64,000 bases of DNA from Helcococcus kunzii ATCC 51366 (GCF_000245755.1 NZ_JH601088.1:395129-459128), one strand, 5' to 3'; positions 10,178-21,368 are shown, counted from the first letter of the stretch. Made by a program: numbers and translations. The notes: a model not told the origin generated them from the sequence alone.

Positions 10178-11227
10178 ATGGATTTAAGAAAAAGAATAGC
10201 GATTGATTTAGGGACAACATCAGTTCTAGTCTATTCTAGAACTAAAGGAGTGCTACTTAATGAGCCTTCTGTTGTTGCGGTTGATAGATTTTCAAATAAG
10301 ATAATTGCTGTTGGTAAAGAAGCGAAGGAAATGTTAGGACGTACTCCTGGACATATTGTAGCAGTGAGACCACTTAAAGATGGCGTCATCACAAACTACG
10401 ACTCAACAGAGAAAATGCTAAAATATTATATAAAAAATGCTATAGGAAATTCACTTATTAAGCCAAATGTCATCATTTGCGTGCCTTCAGGTGCCACACA
10501 AGTGCAAAAAAGAGCGGTAAAGCAAGCGGGCATTAAAGCGGGTGCGAATGATGTACACTTAATTGAAGAACCACTTGCAGCAGCTATTGGAGCGGGCATA
10601 GAAATAGGGGATTCTAAAGGAAATGTAATCATTGATATTGGCGGAGGTACAACTGATATAGCCGTTATCTCCAGAGGTGGAATAGTTGTCTCAGAATCAC
10701 TTAAAATTGCTGGAGATAGCTGTGATGAAGCAATAATAGATTATATAAGAAAAACAAAAAATGTAATAATAGGTGAAAAAACTGCAGAAAAAATAAAATT
10801 ATCTGTTGGAAGTATTGAAAGTGACAAAGATAAATTTGTAGCTAAAGGTAGAAATCTGTACACAGGTTTACCTGAAGAGGTCTATATGACTAGAGAAGAT
10901 ATCGATAGAGCATTATATGAAGTTATCGAAGAAATTGCGAATGCATGCAAAAAAATAATTTCAAAAACTCCACCAGAACTAGTTTCCGACCTATATGAAA
11001 ATGGTGCAATTTTAGCAGGTGGTGGGGCACTTATCCACGGAATGAGAGAAAAAATACAAGAAAAAATAAAAATTTCTGTATATATTGCAGACAATCCAGT
11101 CTCTGCAGTTGTTAGAGGAACAGGTAAATCTCTAAACTGGATTAACAAATTAGATAGAATTGAAAACAGTCAATTAGAAATGACAAGACGAATAGTCGAA
11201 AAGAAAGAAATTCTAAGAAGAAGGTAA
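10178..11227 (+). CDS. mreB: MreB/Mbl-family actin-like cell-shape protein
   Basis: 349 aa actin-fold ATPase that forms filaments under the membrane and guides side-wall synthesis. Phosphate 1 motif IDLGTTSVLVY near the N terminus, connect/phosphate 2 motif VIDIGGGTTDIAVIS, adenosine motif GAILAGGGALIHGM. Length fits MreB, Mbl or MreBH; I cannot tell which paralogue. The longer frame starts at 10166, but GGGGAG lies inside that extension five bases before the ATG at 10178, which I take as start. It is not beside mreC/mreD. A terminator follows at 11235-11285. Confidence 0.9.
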   Translation: MDLRKRIAIDLGTTSVLVYSRTKGVLLNEPSVVAVDRFSNKIIAVGKEAKEMLGRTPGHIVAVRPLKDGVITNYDSTEKMLKYYIKNAIGNSLIKPNVIICVPSGATQVQKRAVKQAGIKAGANDVHLIEEPLAAAIGAGIEIGDSKGNVIIDIGGGTTDIAVISRGGIVVSESLKIAGDSCDEAIIDYIRKTKNVIIGEKTAEKIKLSVGSIESDKDKFVAKGRNLYTGLPEEVYMTREDIDRALYEVIEEIANACKKIISKTPPELVSDLYENGAILAGGGALIHGMREKIQEKIKISVYIADNPVSAVVRGTGKSLNWINKLDRIENSQLEMTRRIVEKKEILRRR

Positions 11228-11234
11228 ACAAAAA

Positions 11235-11285
11235 CAGAGCGGTAACTAAACATGATTATTTAGTCGTCGCTCTGCTTTATTTTTT
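11235..11285 (+). terminator. Terminator after mreB-like gene
   Basis: Stem CAGAGCG / CGCTCTG with an inner ACTAAA / TTTAGT helix, followed by TTTATTTTTT. May also serve the convergent acidic-protein gene. Confidence 0.8.
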
Positions 11286-11299
11286 ACAACTCATTCATT

Positions 11300-11725
11300 C
11301 TATAACTCATCAATAATATCTTCTAAAGTATCAGTATAATCCTCTAATTCCTCAATAGATTCAATAGATCTTAATCTATCAATTACCATTCTAAACATCA
11401 ATTTTAAAGATGTATCATAATCATCTTGTAAAATCAAATGTCTATCAAGCAATTCATCATCTAAATCTAAATAATCCTCATCATCAATCCAGCCGAAATC
11501 ATCATCAAGCCAATCTTCATCTTCTAAATCGTCAAAGTCATCATCGTATTCGTCAAAATCTTCATCAAAATCATCATAGTCATCATCGAAATCATCATCG
11601 AAGTCCATGTCATCTGAATACAGAACATCTTCTTCACTTTCCAAATCTTCTAAATCTTTAACATCTTCATTTTCGTAGTTCAATTCATCCCACTTTTCTC
11701 TTGAGTTTTTGTCGTTCATGTCCAT
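11300..11725 (-). CDS. Highly acidic hypothetical protein
   Basis: 141 aa; residues about 15-85 are almost entirely Asp, Glu, Tyr and Phe in (D/E)D(D/F)D-type runs, followed by a more ordinary helical C terminus (DDYDTSLKLMFRMVIDRLRSIESIEELEDYTDTLEDIIDEL). The acidic tract recalls the RNA polymerase delta subunit tail, but the N-terminal HARE domain of RpoE is absent, so I do not assign it. GGAGG five bases before the ATG at 11725 fixes the start. Monocistronic, convergent with the mreB-like gene. Confidence 0.75.
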   Translation of the reverse strand: MDMNDKNSREKWDELNYENEDVKDLEDLESEEDVLYSDDMDFDDDFDDDYDDFDEDFDEYDDDFDDLEDEDWLDDDFGWIDDEDYLDLDDELLDRHLILQDDYDTSLKLMFRMVIDRLRSIESIEELEDYTDTLEDIIDEL

Positions 11726-11940
11726 TACAACCTCCAAAGTTTAAAATATTTGGAAAACATATTTCCAATTAAATTATACTATATAAAAGATTAAATAAAA
11801 AGGAAAAAATACATAATTATATAAAAGATTTCTTATAGGGAATGGAATTATATGGAAAGGTATTTGTTATGTGTTATTAATAAATAAGAATATTGATGAA
11901 TGAAGTGAAAATGTATATTTGTGAAAATATTAGTTGAGAT

Positions 11941-12638
11941 TTGGAGATTTTAGGATTATTAGAGTCGAAATATCTTAAATGGCTAATAGTACTGATTCAA
12001 ATAGCTCAAATGAATGAGATATCTATTGAGACTACTTTTGATAGTGGGGCTTCTAAAATATGCAAAAAAAAAACACAATCAAATAATATTTTTAATAGAA
12101 AAAATCAGAATAGGAGAGAATGATCTATCGCTATACACTTTTTGTAGAAGTTTTTTAAATGATGTTTTAGAGGGGCAGGATTATGAGAGTGAAGAAGAAT
12201 TATAGAGATGATTGGTGACGAGTATAAGAGTGAAGATTTTAAAAGAGAAATTAATACTAATCTTAATAGAATTGGTAAAGAACAATCTATAAAGAATATT
12301 GAAAATTGAATAAAATTAATAAAAATAGTATAATAGATATAAAATAAAGATGAAATATTGAGGGTGACTTAATATTCATATTGGAGAGAATCGTCTTAAC
12401 TATTAAACTATATCTTATGAATTAGCTCATGTGATTGATAAAGAGAGAAGTTCTAGTAACGTATTAGATTATTCTCAAGAAATGCTAAAAATAGTAAGAC
12501 AAAAATTTTAGTTAGGAAAAATTTAAAGAATATGAAAAACTAGCATATGAAATTGTAGGATATGATAAGAAAAATGCAAAATTAGAAGAAGAAATATTTT
12601 CATATTCTTTTGAAAAAGAAATACTCGTTCTCAACTAA
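11941..12638 (+). pseudogene. Decayed gene remnant(s), possible phage head-protein-like C terminus
   Basis: No intact ORF of useful length, but protein-like fragments occur in different frames. A piece around 12209-12308 reads MIGDEYKSEDFKREINTNL..., then a piece at about 12413-12510 contains SYELAHVIDKERSSS, then after a frame change 12517-12638 reads EKFKEYEKLAYEIVGY and on. The xELAHxID pattern resembles the Zn-type HExxH box seen near the end of some phage minor head proteins and related toxins, with the first His replaced by Tyr. Several stops and at least one frameshift show it is dead. The parent family is uncertain. Confidence 0.45.
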
Positions 12639-12674
12639 TTCACAAGCTATCTAAAGTAATAATGGAGGAAATTA

Positions 12675-12884
12675 ATGTTTTCAAATGATGAATTGTTAAG
12701 CATACCTGATGACTTAAGAGAAGAAACAAAAAATCTATGTGACTATTATTTTAATAATGAAGTCAAAGAAAACTCTATTGACGAATATATTCAAAATCAT
12801 GGATCGGAAAGACTTAAAATATGGGAAAGAGAATCATTAGCGTTATATAAAAAAAATTTAGAAAAAGGGATTATTTATAACTGA
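12675..12884 (+). CDS. Small hypothetical protein
   Basis: 69 aa acidic protein with a clear RBS (TGGAGGAAATTA) before its ATG. Charged and helical, no membrane segment or signal peptide, no family recognised. It follows the decayed region and could be the surviving partner of whatever was there. A weak hairpin (CTAAC/GTTAG) with T-run at about 12890-12920 follows. From there to the tRNA at 13215 (330 bases) I see only AT-rich sequence with no convincing gene. Confidence 0.6.
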   Translation: MFSNDELLSIPDDLREETKNLCDYYFNNEVKENSIDEYIQNHGSERLKIWERESLALYKKNLEKGIIYN

Positions 12885-13214
12885 ACACACTAACAAAACA
12901 AGGTTAGAGGTTCTTTTTTTATACTAATTTCTAAAGAGTTTAAAAAACGAAGTAAAGTTGAGTAAGAGAGAAAATAGTAATTTAGTGGTTGTTTCAGATT
13001 ATGAAATGACCATTTTTGTTTATTTTAAAGTATTGTACCCATATTTAAAATGAACAAAAGATTCAAATTACGTCTTTATAGAGTATTAACTTGAGAAAAA
13101 CTTGAGAAAAAAGTTGCAAATCACTGTAATAATATACAAAACAAAAAAAACAATTTCGTTGAAATATACACATTTGTAATGTAATATAAATCATTGAAAT
13201 TGATTAAAAATTAA

Positions 13215-13291
13215 TGGTCGGAATGAGAGGATTCGAACCTCCGACCCCTCGGTCCCAAACCGAGTGCTCTACCAAGCTGAGCCACATTCCG
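13215..13291 (-). tRNA. tRNA-Pro (anticodon TGG)
   Basis: 77 nt cloverleaf including an encoded 3' CCA. Acceptor stem CGGAATG / CATTCCG pairs fully; anticodon loop TTTGGGA inside stem CTCGG/CCGAG gives TGG; T arm GGAGG-TTCGAAT-CCTCT is normal. Confidence 0.97.
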
Positions 13292-13437
13292 GCGACTTAT
13301 TAAGTATATAATAGTAATAAGTTTTTGTCAAATGTTTTTTATCACTGTATTTGTTATTATACTCTAGCAAAATAAAAAAATCAAATTTTTTTGCAATATT
13401 TTAATAAGATTGAATGTGACCTATATGGATGCAGTAT

Positions 13438-13713
13438 TTATCTTGTAATGCGAAGTGATTCAAATACTAATGTGGCTTGGATTCTGTCACCACCTAGAAG
13501 GCCTTTACTTCCGCCATTACTTGTTGCAATGGTATGTAATCTATATCCCTTTTGTGCTTGTCTGTTTATTACTTCTTCCAATTCAGTTAAATTTTCTGAT
13601 CCAGTACCTAAAAACTTTTCTTTTAAAGTAACTTGTAAAACTACATAATCTAAGTTTTGACCTGATGCGGTTGAATGTGTAGATTCTCTTTCTAAATCAT
13701 CAAAAAAACCCAT
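13438..13713 (-). CDS. DUF4177 domain protein
   Basis: 91 aa. The body from YVVLQVTLKEKFLG through LEEVINRQAQKGYRLHTIATSNGGSKGLLGGDRIQATLVFES has the DUF4177 layout: beta strand, helix ending in a G-(W/Y)-(R/E)-L/V-H turn, then two strands with a long Gly-rich hairpin. Function is unknown. Strong RBS (GAAGGAGGTAGAA) before ATG. Divergent from yhaO across about 100 bases. Confidence 0.75.
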   Translation of the reverse strand: MGFFDDLERESTHSTASGQNLDYVVLQVTLKEKFLGTGSENLTELEEVINRQAQKGYRLHTIATSNGGSKGLLGGDRIQATLVFESLRITR

Positions 13714-13818
13714 TTCTACCTCCTTCTTTTTTAAAAATTATAGCATAAAAATTAGGAAAAGATATATATTTAAATAGAACTGATGTTCTCTTTATGTTAT
13801 AATTTTTATGAGGTAGAT

Positions 13819-14913
13819 ATGAATAAAATAAGAATAGCGCATTTGGCTGATTTTCACTTAGGAGCTCAGCTCAATGGACGAAAAGAATTAAATGAAAAAG
13901 TTAATAAGGCATTGATTAAATCCTTGGTTAATATTTTTGATGTATTAAATTCGGCTAAAGTACAGTTAGTTTTAATTGCCGGAGATTTTTATGAATCTTC
14001 AAATATTGATACATCATTGAAAAGTCAAATTAAGGAAATATTTTCAAATTTTAATGGCAAGATTGTAATCTCACCAGGTAATCACGATTATATTAGTTTA
14101 GAGTCAGTGTATTTTGAAGAATGGCCTAAAAATACTTATATTTTCACATCTGAGAATGTTGACTATTTTGAATTTAATGAGATCAATACAAGAGTATATG
14201 GTTTTGCTTTCACAAATTCTCATATTAGAGAGCATTTAATTTCTAATATAGGTGTGATTGATGATTCTTATATAAATATTGGAGTTTTTCACGGTCAAAT
14301 TGATAGTACAGAAAATTCTTATCATCCAATATTTGCTGAAGATATATTGAATTCTAATTTGGACTATATTGCATTAGGACATGTTCACAAAAGAAGTGAA
14401 ATCAATCAGATTGGAAGGACATATTATGCCTATTCTGGAAATCCTGTAGGAAGAGGGTTTGATGAAACGGGAGAAAAAGGCATTTATTTAGGGGATATTT
14501 CTAAAGATAAGAATGGTTTATATTTTTATAAAATTGATAACTCAGAGTTTCATATTGTAAATTTAGAAATAGAAGATTTTGAATCACAAAATGAGCTTGC
14601 CAATTTTATAAAGAGAAAATTGGAAGAAAAGTTTGGCGTTAATTATAAGAAACATTACTACAGATTAATTTTGAATGGATATCTAAAAAAGGACCAAACC
14701 ATAAATATTGATATTATTGAAAGTATGATGACTGATTTTAACTATATTGAGATCATTGATAATACAAACTTATATATGGATTTTGACGAAATTTCACATG
14801 AAAAAAGTTTAAAGGGAAAGTTTGTAAAAAAGGTTTTGACAGAAAATATTAGTGCAGAAGATAAGAAAAAGATTCTTGATATAGGAGTTAGAGCATTTGA
14901 GGACTTATTATGA
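13819..14913 (+). CDS. yhaO: YhaO-type SbcD-like DNA repair phosphoesterase
   Basis: 364 aa calcineurin-like metallophosphoesterase of the Mre11/SbcD group. Metal motifs in order: ADFHLG, GDFYES, GNHD, GVFHGQ and ALGHVHKR. Expected to be the nuclease half of an Mre11/Rad50-like complex with the ATPase encoded next. The start at 13819 is chosen over 13783 because GAGGTAG sits immediately before it. Its stop overlaps the next start by 4 bases (ATGA), indicating tight coupling. Confidence 0.88.
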   Translation: MNKIRIAHLADFHLGAQLNGRKELNEKVNKALIKSLVNIFDVLNSAKVQLVLIAGDFYESSNIDTSLKSQIKEIFSNFNGKIVISPGNHDYISLESVYFEEWPKNTYIFTSENVDYFEFNEINTRVYGFAFTNSHIREHLISNIGVIDDSYINIGVFHGQIDSTENSYHPIFAEDILNSNLDYIALGHVHKRSEINQIGRTYYAYSGNPVGRGFDETGEKGIYLGDISKDKNGLYFYKIDNSEFHIVNLEIEDFESQNELANFIKRKLEEKFGVNYKKHYYRLILNGYLKKDQTINIDIIESMMTDFNYIEIIDNTNLYMDFDEISHEKSLKGKFVKKVLTENISAEDKKKILDIGVRAFEDLL

Positions 14914-16715
14914 TTATTAAAGAAATATATATTAATAATTTCGGAAAATTTAATAATTTTAACATTCGATTTAATCGTGGCTTTAATTTAATCTATGGTG
15001 AAAATGAAGCTGGAAAAACAACCATATTAAATTTTATCCTTATGATGCTTTATGGAAATAATTCGAAATCAACCGATATAAATCAAAATGAAAGAAGAAA
15101 GTATAAGCCTTGGAATAATGAACCAATGAGAGGTTCTTTGATTATTGAAAAAGACATGGTTGAATACAAGATTGAAAGAACTTTTAACGCTTCTAATACA
15201 ACTGATATTGTCGAAATATATAATTTACACACGGGGAAGAAGTTTGACATTCCAAGTCCTAAAGAGCCTGGAAAATTCTTTTTTAGAATGGGTTATGAAT
15301 CCTTTAAAAAGACATTATTTATTTCATCTGAAGCAATGGTTATTGATGATAAAAATGATAAAGGTGAGTTAACAAAAAAATTAGTAAATTTAGTTACAAC
15401 CGGTGAGGAAAATTTATCATATAAAAAAGTTCAAAATAATATTGATAAAAAAATAGAAAGTTACGCATCTAAATCTGGTCATAAAGGATTGTTAGTAGAT
15501 GCGAATGATAAACTAGATAATCTATATCTTGAATTTGAAGAAGGAAAATTGGATGAAAAAGACAAGAGCTCATTATTAAGTAAAGTCAATTTTCTAACGA
15601 AAAATGAAGAAAGTATTCAAAGTGAAATTGATGAATTTAGGGAAGCATTAGATTTAAAAGCAGAAAAAGAACGACTTATAGATACAAAGCGTGATTTTGA
15701 ATCAAAGAAAAATAGATTAGAATCTCAAATTAAGGATGAAGAGATTGAAAGAATGAAAATCGAATTTGATCTCGCTTATAAAAGATATAATTTTGAGGTA
15801 TTACCTATTTTTCTATCTTTCATATTTTTCGTTTGTGGAATATTAATAAATCAACTTTTTTATCTTGTTTCCATCCTATTTCTTTTATTTTCTATTTTTA
15901 AATATTTTAGAAATAGGATAAAAAATGAAAAAATTAAAGAAAATATTAAGAAGAATTTAGAAATCTTTGAAAAAAAACGTGCAAAAAATCAAAGTGAATT
16001 AGAATTAATCAATGAAGAAATAAAGTATATCACTAAGGCTGAACAAGAGATAGATTATCAATTAAACGAATTAGGATATAAGTCATTAGAGCTTGATTAT
16101 AATCGTTTAGAAAATCTAAATAAAAAGAAATCAGAAATAAATTCTGAAATTGTTCAAATAAAATCAACTTCAAAAGAACGATTTAGGGGAAAAAGAAATA
16201 TTTCCACTATTTTGTCAGATATAGAATTGACTAAAAAAGAAATAAGAAAATTAGAAAAAGAATTAAGTTTACTGTTAAAAACAAAAGAATATATTAAGAA
16301 ATCCTTTGATGAAGTTGAGGTAGATTTTTCAGGAAAGATAAACGAAAAAGCTTCAAAAATTATTCAAAAGATAACTAATGGAAAATATGATAGATTGTAT
16401 ATTGCAAATGACTTTAGCATTTCCATACTTGATAGCAAGACAAGAAATATCAAAGAATGGAAATATCTAAGTAGTGGAACTATTGATCAATTATATCTTT
16501 CATTAAGACTAGCAATAACTGAATTAATCATAGAACATTCCAGCGAAAGGATACTACTTTTAGATGATATATTTATAAGATATGACAACAATAGAGCGAA
16601 AGAATCTATGGATTTTTTAAAAGACAATTTAGATAACTTTTCTCAAATCATTGCATTCACAAGTCATAGATTCTCTACTGACAATTTAGATAAAATTAAT
16701 TATATAAATATTTAA
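14910..16715 (+). CDS. yhaN: YhaN-type SbcC/Rad50-like AAA ATPase
   Basis: 601 aa. N-terminal ATPase half with Walker A GENEAGKTT (about 31-39), long coiled coil, a hydrophobic hairpin in the middle (FLSFIFFVCGILINQLFYLVSILFLLF, about 300-330) as in YhaN of bacilli, a second coiled coil, then signature LSSGTIDQLYLSLRL and Walker B ILLLDD. Shorter than typical YhaN (about 900-950 aa) because the coiled coils are short, but both ATPase halves are present. Partner of the preceding phosphoesterase. The tRNA-Thr promoter overlaps just after its stop. Confidence 0.87.
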   Translation: MIIKEIYINNFGKFNNFNIRFNRGFNLIYGENEAGKTTILNFILMMLYGNNSKSTDINQNERRKYKPWNNEPMRGSLIIEKDMVEYKIERTFNASNTTDIVEIYNLHTGKKFDIPSPKEPGKFFFRMGYESFKKTLFISSEAMVIDDKNDKGELTKKLVNLVTTGEENLSYKKVQNNIDKKIESYASKSGHKGLLVDANDKLDNLYLEFEEGKLDEKDKSSLLSKVNFLTKNEESIQSEIDEFREALDLKAEKERLIDTKRDFESKKNRLESQIKDEEIERMKIEFDLAYKRYNFEVLPIFLSFIFFVCGILINQLFYLVSILFLLFSIFKYFRNRIKNEKIKENIKKNLEIFEKKRAKNQSELELINEEIKYITKAEQEIDYQLNELGYKSLELDYNRLENLNKKKSEINSEIVQIKSTSKERFRGKRNISTILSDIELTKKEIRKLEKELSLLLKTKEYIKKSFDEVEVDFSGKINEKASKIIQKITNGKYDRLYIANDFSISILDSKTRNIKEWKYLSSGTIDQLYLSLRLAITELIIEHSSERILLLDDIFIRYDNNRAKESMDFLKDNLDNFSQIIAFTSHRFSTDNLDKINYINI

Positions 16716-16717
16716 TA

Positions 16718-16745
16718 TTGACAATGGATAAATTTATTATATAAT
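16718..16745 (+). promoter_or_regulatory. Promoter of tRNA-Thr
   Basis: Consensus boxes TTGACA (16718-16723) and TATAAT (16740-16745), 16-bp spacer, 11 bases before the tRNA. Confidence 0.75.
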
Positions 16746-16756
16746 TAATTTATCTT

Positions 16757-16832
16757 GCTCTTTTAGCTCAGCAGGTAGAGCAGCACCATGGTAAGGTGAA
16801 GGTCGCCAGTTCGATTCTGGCATTGAGCACCA
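16757..16832 (+). tRNA. tRNA-Thr (anticodon GGT), mismatched acceptor stem
   Basis: 76 nt with encoded CCA. D arm GCTC/GAGC and T arm GCCAG-TTCGATT-CTGGC are perfect. The anticodon loop ATGGTAA gives GGT. The acceptor stem GCTCTTT / ATTGAGC has two adjacent T-T mismatches (pairs 5-68 and 6-67), and anticodon-stem pair 27-43 is G-A. It has a consensus promoter and terminator, so it is likely expressed, but the stem is unusual. Confidence 0.85.
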
Positions 16833-16837
16833 AGTTG

Positions 16838-16880
16838 AAACGTTTGTAATTGCTAGGTTACAAGCGTTTTGTATTTTTAA
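16838..16880 (+). terminator. Terminator after tRNA-Thr
   Basis: Stem AAACGTTTGTAA / TTACAAGCGTTT (one G-T pair), 8-nt loop, followed by TGTATTTTT. Confidence 0.8.
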
Positions 16881-16927
16881 AGAAATTCAAAAATTCATTT
16901 AAGAGATACCAATGTGATGCCATTACA

Positions 16928-17175
16928 ACTTTAGTATAGCGAAAGCTTATACTATTTATTTCAATAAATTTTTGAAGTTTTTGGTACTAAATTTCAGATT
17001 TTATTTTTTAGTACCAAAATTATCTCAAGTTTTTGGAACTTAATTTAAAATTTTGTTTTTTAGTACCATTTTTATATCGTAGATTTTGGTACTAAATTTA
17101 AATTTGCCAATTTTAGTACCATTTTGGACAGGTTTTTTTGGAACTAATTTTTAGAATTATTAAATTTAGTTCCAT
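16928..17175. repeat. Periodic hairpin array 1 (four units, 52-bp period)
   Basis: Gene-free interval between tRNA-Thr and the 92-aa gene. After a GAAA-loop hairpin (about 16932-16952), four inverted repeats begin at 16979, 17031, 17084 and 17136, spaced 52, 53 and 52 bp. Unit 1 is a perfect 13-bp stem TTTTGGTACTAAA / TTTAGTACCAAAA with 15-nt loop; unit 3 keeps 10 perfect pairs and the same loop length; unit 4 has GGAACT/AGTTCC in place of GGTACT/AGTACC, a paired change that keeps the helix; unit 2 is half-changed with two mismatches. Adjacent arms can also pair across the spacers. Confidence 0.8.
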
Positions 17176-17426
17176 TTATGAAGATTCACTTAATATATAA
17201 GACGATGGTATTATAACTTTAGTATTAGGATAAACGTAATCTAACTAATCTTCTTTTTTTATCTATTTTTAATAAAACAAACTTTTAATTCTTTGAAATT
17301 ATTATTTAAGCTATAATAAAGGTTAGATACACTGCAAATTGTCCTAACAAAAGTTATTTAGTCTTTGTAAAGAGTAAGCATTAAAAAAATATATATAGTT
17401 GAAAGAATAAGGAAATGGAGAAAACT

Positions 17427-17705
17427 ATGAGAATAACAGGGACATTATTATTAGAATCTCTAGAATATTCTAACAATTTATTAAAAATAAAAGAAGATGA
17501 AGATGTATTAATTGGATATGTGAAAAATATAATTAATGTGAGTGGTAATTATGATGGTCAAATGGTCGAAGTATTAACTGACGACTTTGATATGATAAAA
17601 AATAAAAAATTATATAATGAAGTTATAAATTATATTAAAAATAAGCAAAAAGATTTAGAGAATTATAAAGATGAATTTGAGACTTATTTGTGGCTAAATA
17701 AATGA
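17427..17705 (+). CDS. Small hypothetical protein
   Basis: 92 aa, acidic, predicted mixed alpha/beta, no signal or membrane segment, no family recognised. ATG 17427 is preferred over the in-frame ATG at 17415 because AATGGAG lies seven bases before it. Followed by a CACC/GGTG terminator. Confidence 0.6.
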   Translation: MRITGTLLLESLEYSNNLLKIKEDEDVLIGYVKNIINVSGNYDGQMVEVLTDDFDMIKNKKLYNEVINYIKNKQKDLENYKDEFETYLWLNK

Positions 17706-17725
17706 AGTAGATATTTTATGATAAG

Positions 17726-17756
17726 CAACACCTAATAAAGGTGTTTTTTATTTTCT
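17726..17756 (+). terminator. Short terminator
   Basis: CACC-TAATAAA-GGTG hairpin followed by TTTTTTATTTT. Confidence 0.65.
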
Positions 17757-17813
17757 CTCATTCTGGGTATTTATAATGTGTAAACATTTAAACTGAAAAA
17801 TGAGGAGAAATTT

Positions 17814-18446
17814 ATGAGAAATCTTAAGAAACTTATTCTAATTGCTTCATTTATTTTTGTGTTCAATGCATGTAGTCCAAGTTCACAAGAGGATACTAAG
17901 CTTGAAACTAATGAAGAAACAATGACTGAAATAGAAACTGAGACTGAAACGGAAATTGAAACTGAGACGGAAACCGAAACAGAAACTGAAACAGAGATGG
18001 AAACTGAAACAGAAAAAGAAACTCCGAAAGAAATTGAAACAGAAAAGGAAACAACTGATAAAGGTGTTGAAACAGATTTGACATCTGAAGAAAAAGTTTA
18101 TGTAGATAAATTGATTGAAGATATAGAAACTTTTCCAAATGCTACTGCAGGTTCTAGCATAAAGATGCATATGTTATTTGCTGAAATGGTAGAAAAAGAT
18201 AAATTCTTTAATGAAAAAATTGACAGTATAATTAAATTTGCGAAAAACAATATTGATAAAATAGAAAAAAAGGATAATGCTAAAGAGACATTAGATTCTA
18301 TTTTGTTTACAATAGAAAATTATGAGAAAGATCCAAATGAATTTAAAGAGGCTTTAGAAAGCTCAACAAATCAGACCGTTAAGACTGATGGAGATATGAC
18401 AAATATTAAAAAATTTGTTGAAACATTGCAAGAGTCTATAAAATAA
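17814..18446 (+). CDS. Lipoprotein with Glu-Thr repeat stalk
   Basis: 210 aa. Signal peptide with lipobox FVFNAC (lipid attachment at Cys 22 or so), then a low-complexity region of alternating Glu and Thr (about residues 30-85), then a helical C-terminal domain of about 120 aa with no family I recognise. The stalk is encoded by a hexamer-like repeat (GAAACN), which is prone to length variation. Surface-anchored, likely a spacer plus functional head. RBS GAGGAG. A strong terminator follows at 18454-18500. Confidence 0.82.
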   Translation: MRNLKKLILIASFIFVFNACSPSSQEDTKLETNEETMTEIETETETEIETETETETETETEMETETEKETPKEIETEKETTDKGVETDLTSEEKVYVDKLIEDIETFPNATAGSSIKMHMLFAEMVEKDKFFNEKIDSIIKFAKNNIDKIEKKDNAKETLDSILFTIENYEKDPNEFKEALESSTNQTVKTDGDMTNIKKFVETLQESIK

Positions 18447-18453
18447 TATAAAT

Positions 18454-18500
18454 TAAGTCCCATGTGATAAATGAAAAAATTATGACATGGGATTTTAAAT
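18454..18500 (+). terminator. Terminator after Glu-Thr lipoprotein gene
   Basis: Stem TCCCATGT / ACATGGGA (11 bp with flanking pairs), followed by T-rich sequence. Confidence 0.7.
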
Positions 18501-18595
18501 TGTGGTAATATATTGAAATAGTGTAAATGGACAATTTTTGTTTTATCTTTTTGGGGTATTATGTATAATATTATTTAAAGAGAAAGAGAGAATAT

Positions 18596-20793
<2,198 letters not shown>

Positions 20794-20883
20794 TATATTT
20801 TTAAAAAGTGGGTATTTATATTTTGACTAAATAAATAGTCTAGATACTACAATAAAAATATTTTATTAAATGAGGAGGAGACT

Positions 20884-21186
20884 ATGTTAGACCTTATTAA
20901 AGCAAATATGGGACATGTTGTGACATTCATTCAAGAAAAATATGGTGAATTAACAAAGGAAGAAATTGACTCAATAAAGGGTGATCCATATAAATTATTT
21001 AATCTTGTTGAAGAAAAATTTGGCGTAAGAAGAGATGAAGTTGAAAAATTCCTAGGCGATAAACTACAAAATGAAACTGATTTAAATGATGTAGAATCAG
21101 TAGCTACAGATGTAGAAAATACAGTTGAAAGTGTAAAAAGCCCAATTGATGGCATGCTTAAAGATAAAATTGAAGGCAGAAGATAA
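20884..21186 (+). CDS. CsbD-like small stress protein
   Basis: 100 aa, charged and helical. Residues 14-60 (QEKYGELTKEEIDSIKGDPYKLFNLVEEKFGVRRDEVEKFL) follow the CsbD pattern of two short helix repeats each with a (K/E)-x-G-x-(T/R)-x-(E/D)E turn. CsbD family members are general-stress proteins of unknown activity. The C-terminal 40 residues look disordered. RBS GAGGAGG; single gene with its own terminator. Confidence 0.6.
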   Translation: MLDLIKANMGHVVTFIQEKYGELTKEEIDSIKGDPYKLFNLVEEKFGVRRDEVEKFLGDKLQNETDLNDVESVATDVENTVESVKSPIDGMLKDKIEGRR

Positions 21187-21206
21187 TAAAATAAATATAT
21201 TTTAGG

Positions 21207-21254
21207 GACTGTTGTAAAACGATTCTTTATTGTTTTATACCAGTCTTTTTTTAT
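21207..21254 (+). terminator. Terminator after CsbD-like gene
   Basis: Composite stem GACTG + TGTAAAAC / GTTTTATA + CAGTC followed by TTTTTTT. Confidence 0.75.
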
Positions 21255-21368
21255 TACTTATTTTTAATAATTTAACTATTATTTGGATAATATTAATATA
21301 AATATTGACACAAAAAAATAAAACAATGTTATAATTCTATCAATAATATTTGTCAGGAGAAATACAAA

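Noticed and set aside
11410..11661. 83-aa His/Asn-rich ORF on the plus strand
   Set aside because: It is the antisense shadow of the Asp-rich tract of the acidic protein (GAT/GAC read backwards as ATC/CAT) and lacks an RBS.
11300..11725. RNA polymerase delta subunit (rpoE)
   Set aside because: Only the acidic tract is similar; the N-terminal domain of delta is absent and here the acidic part is N-terminal.
17883..18170. Phe/Ser-rich ORFs on the minus strand
   Set aside because: Antisense shadow of the Glu-Thr repeat (GAAACN read backwards).
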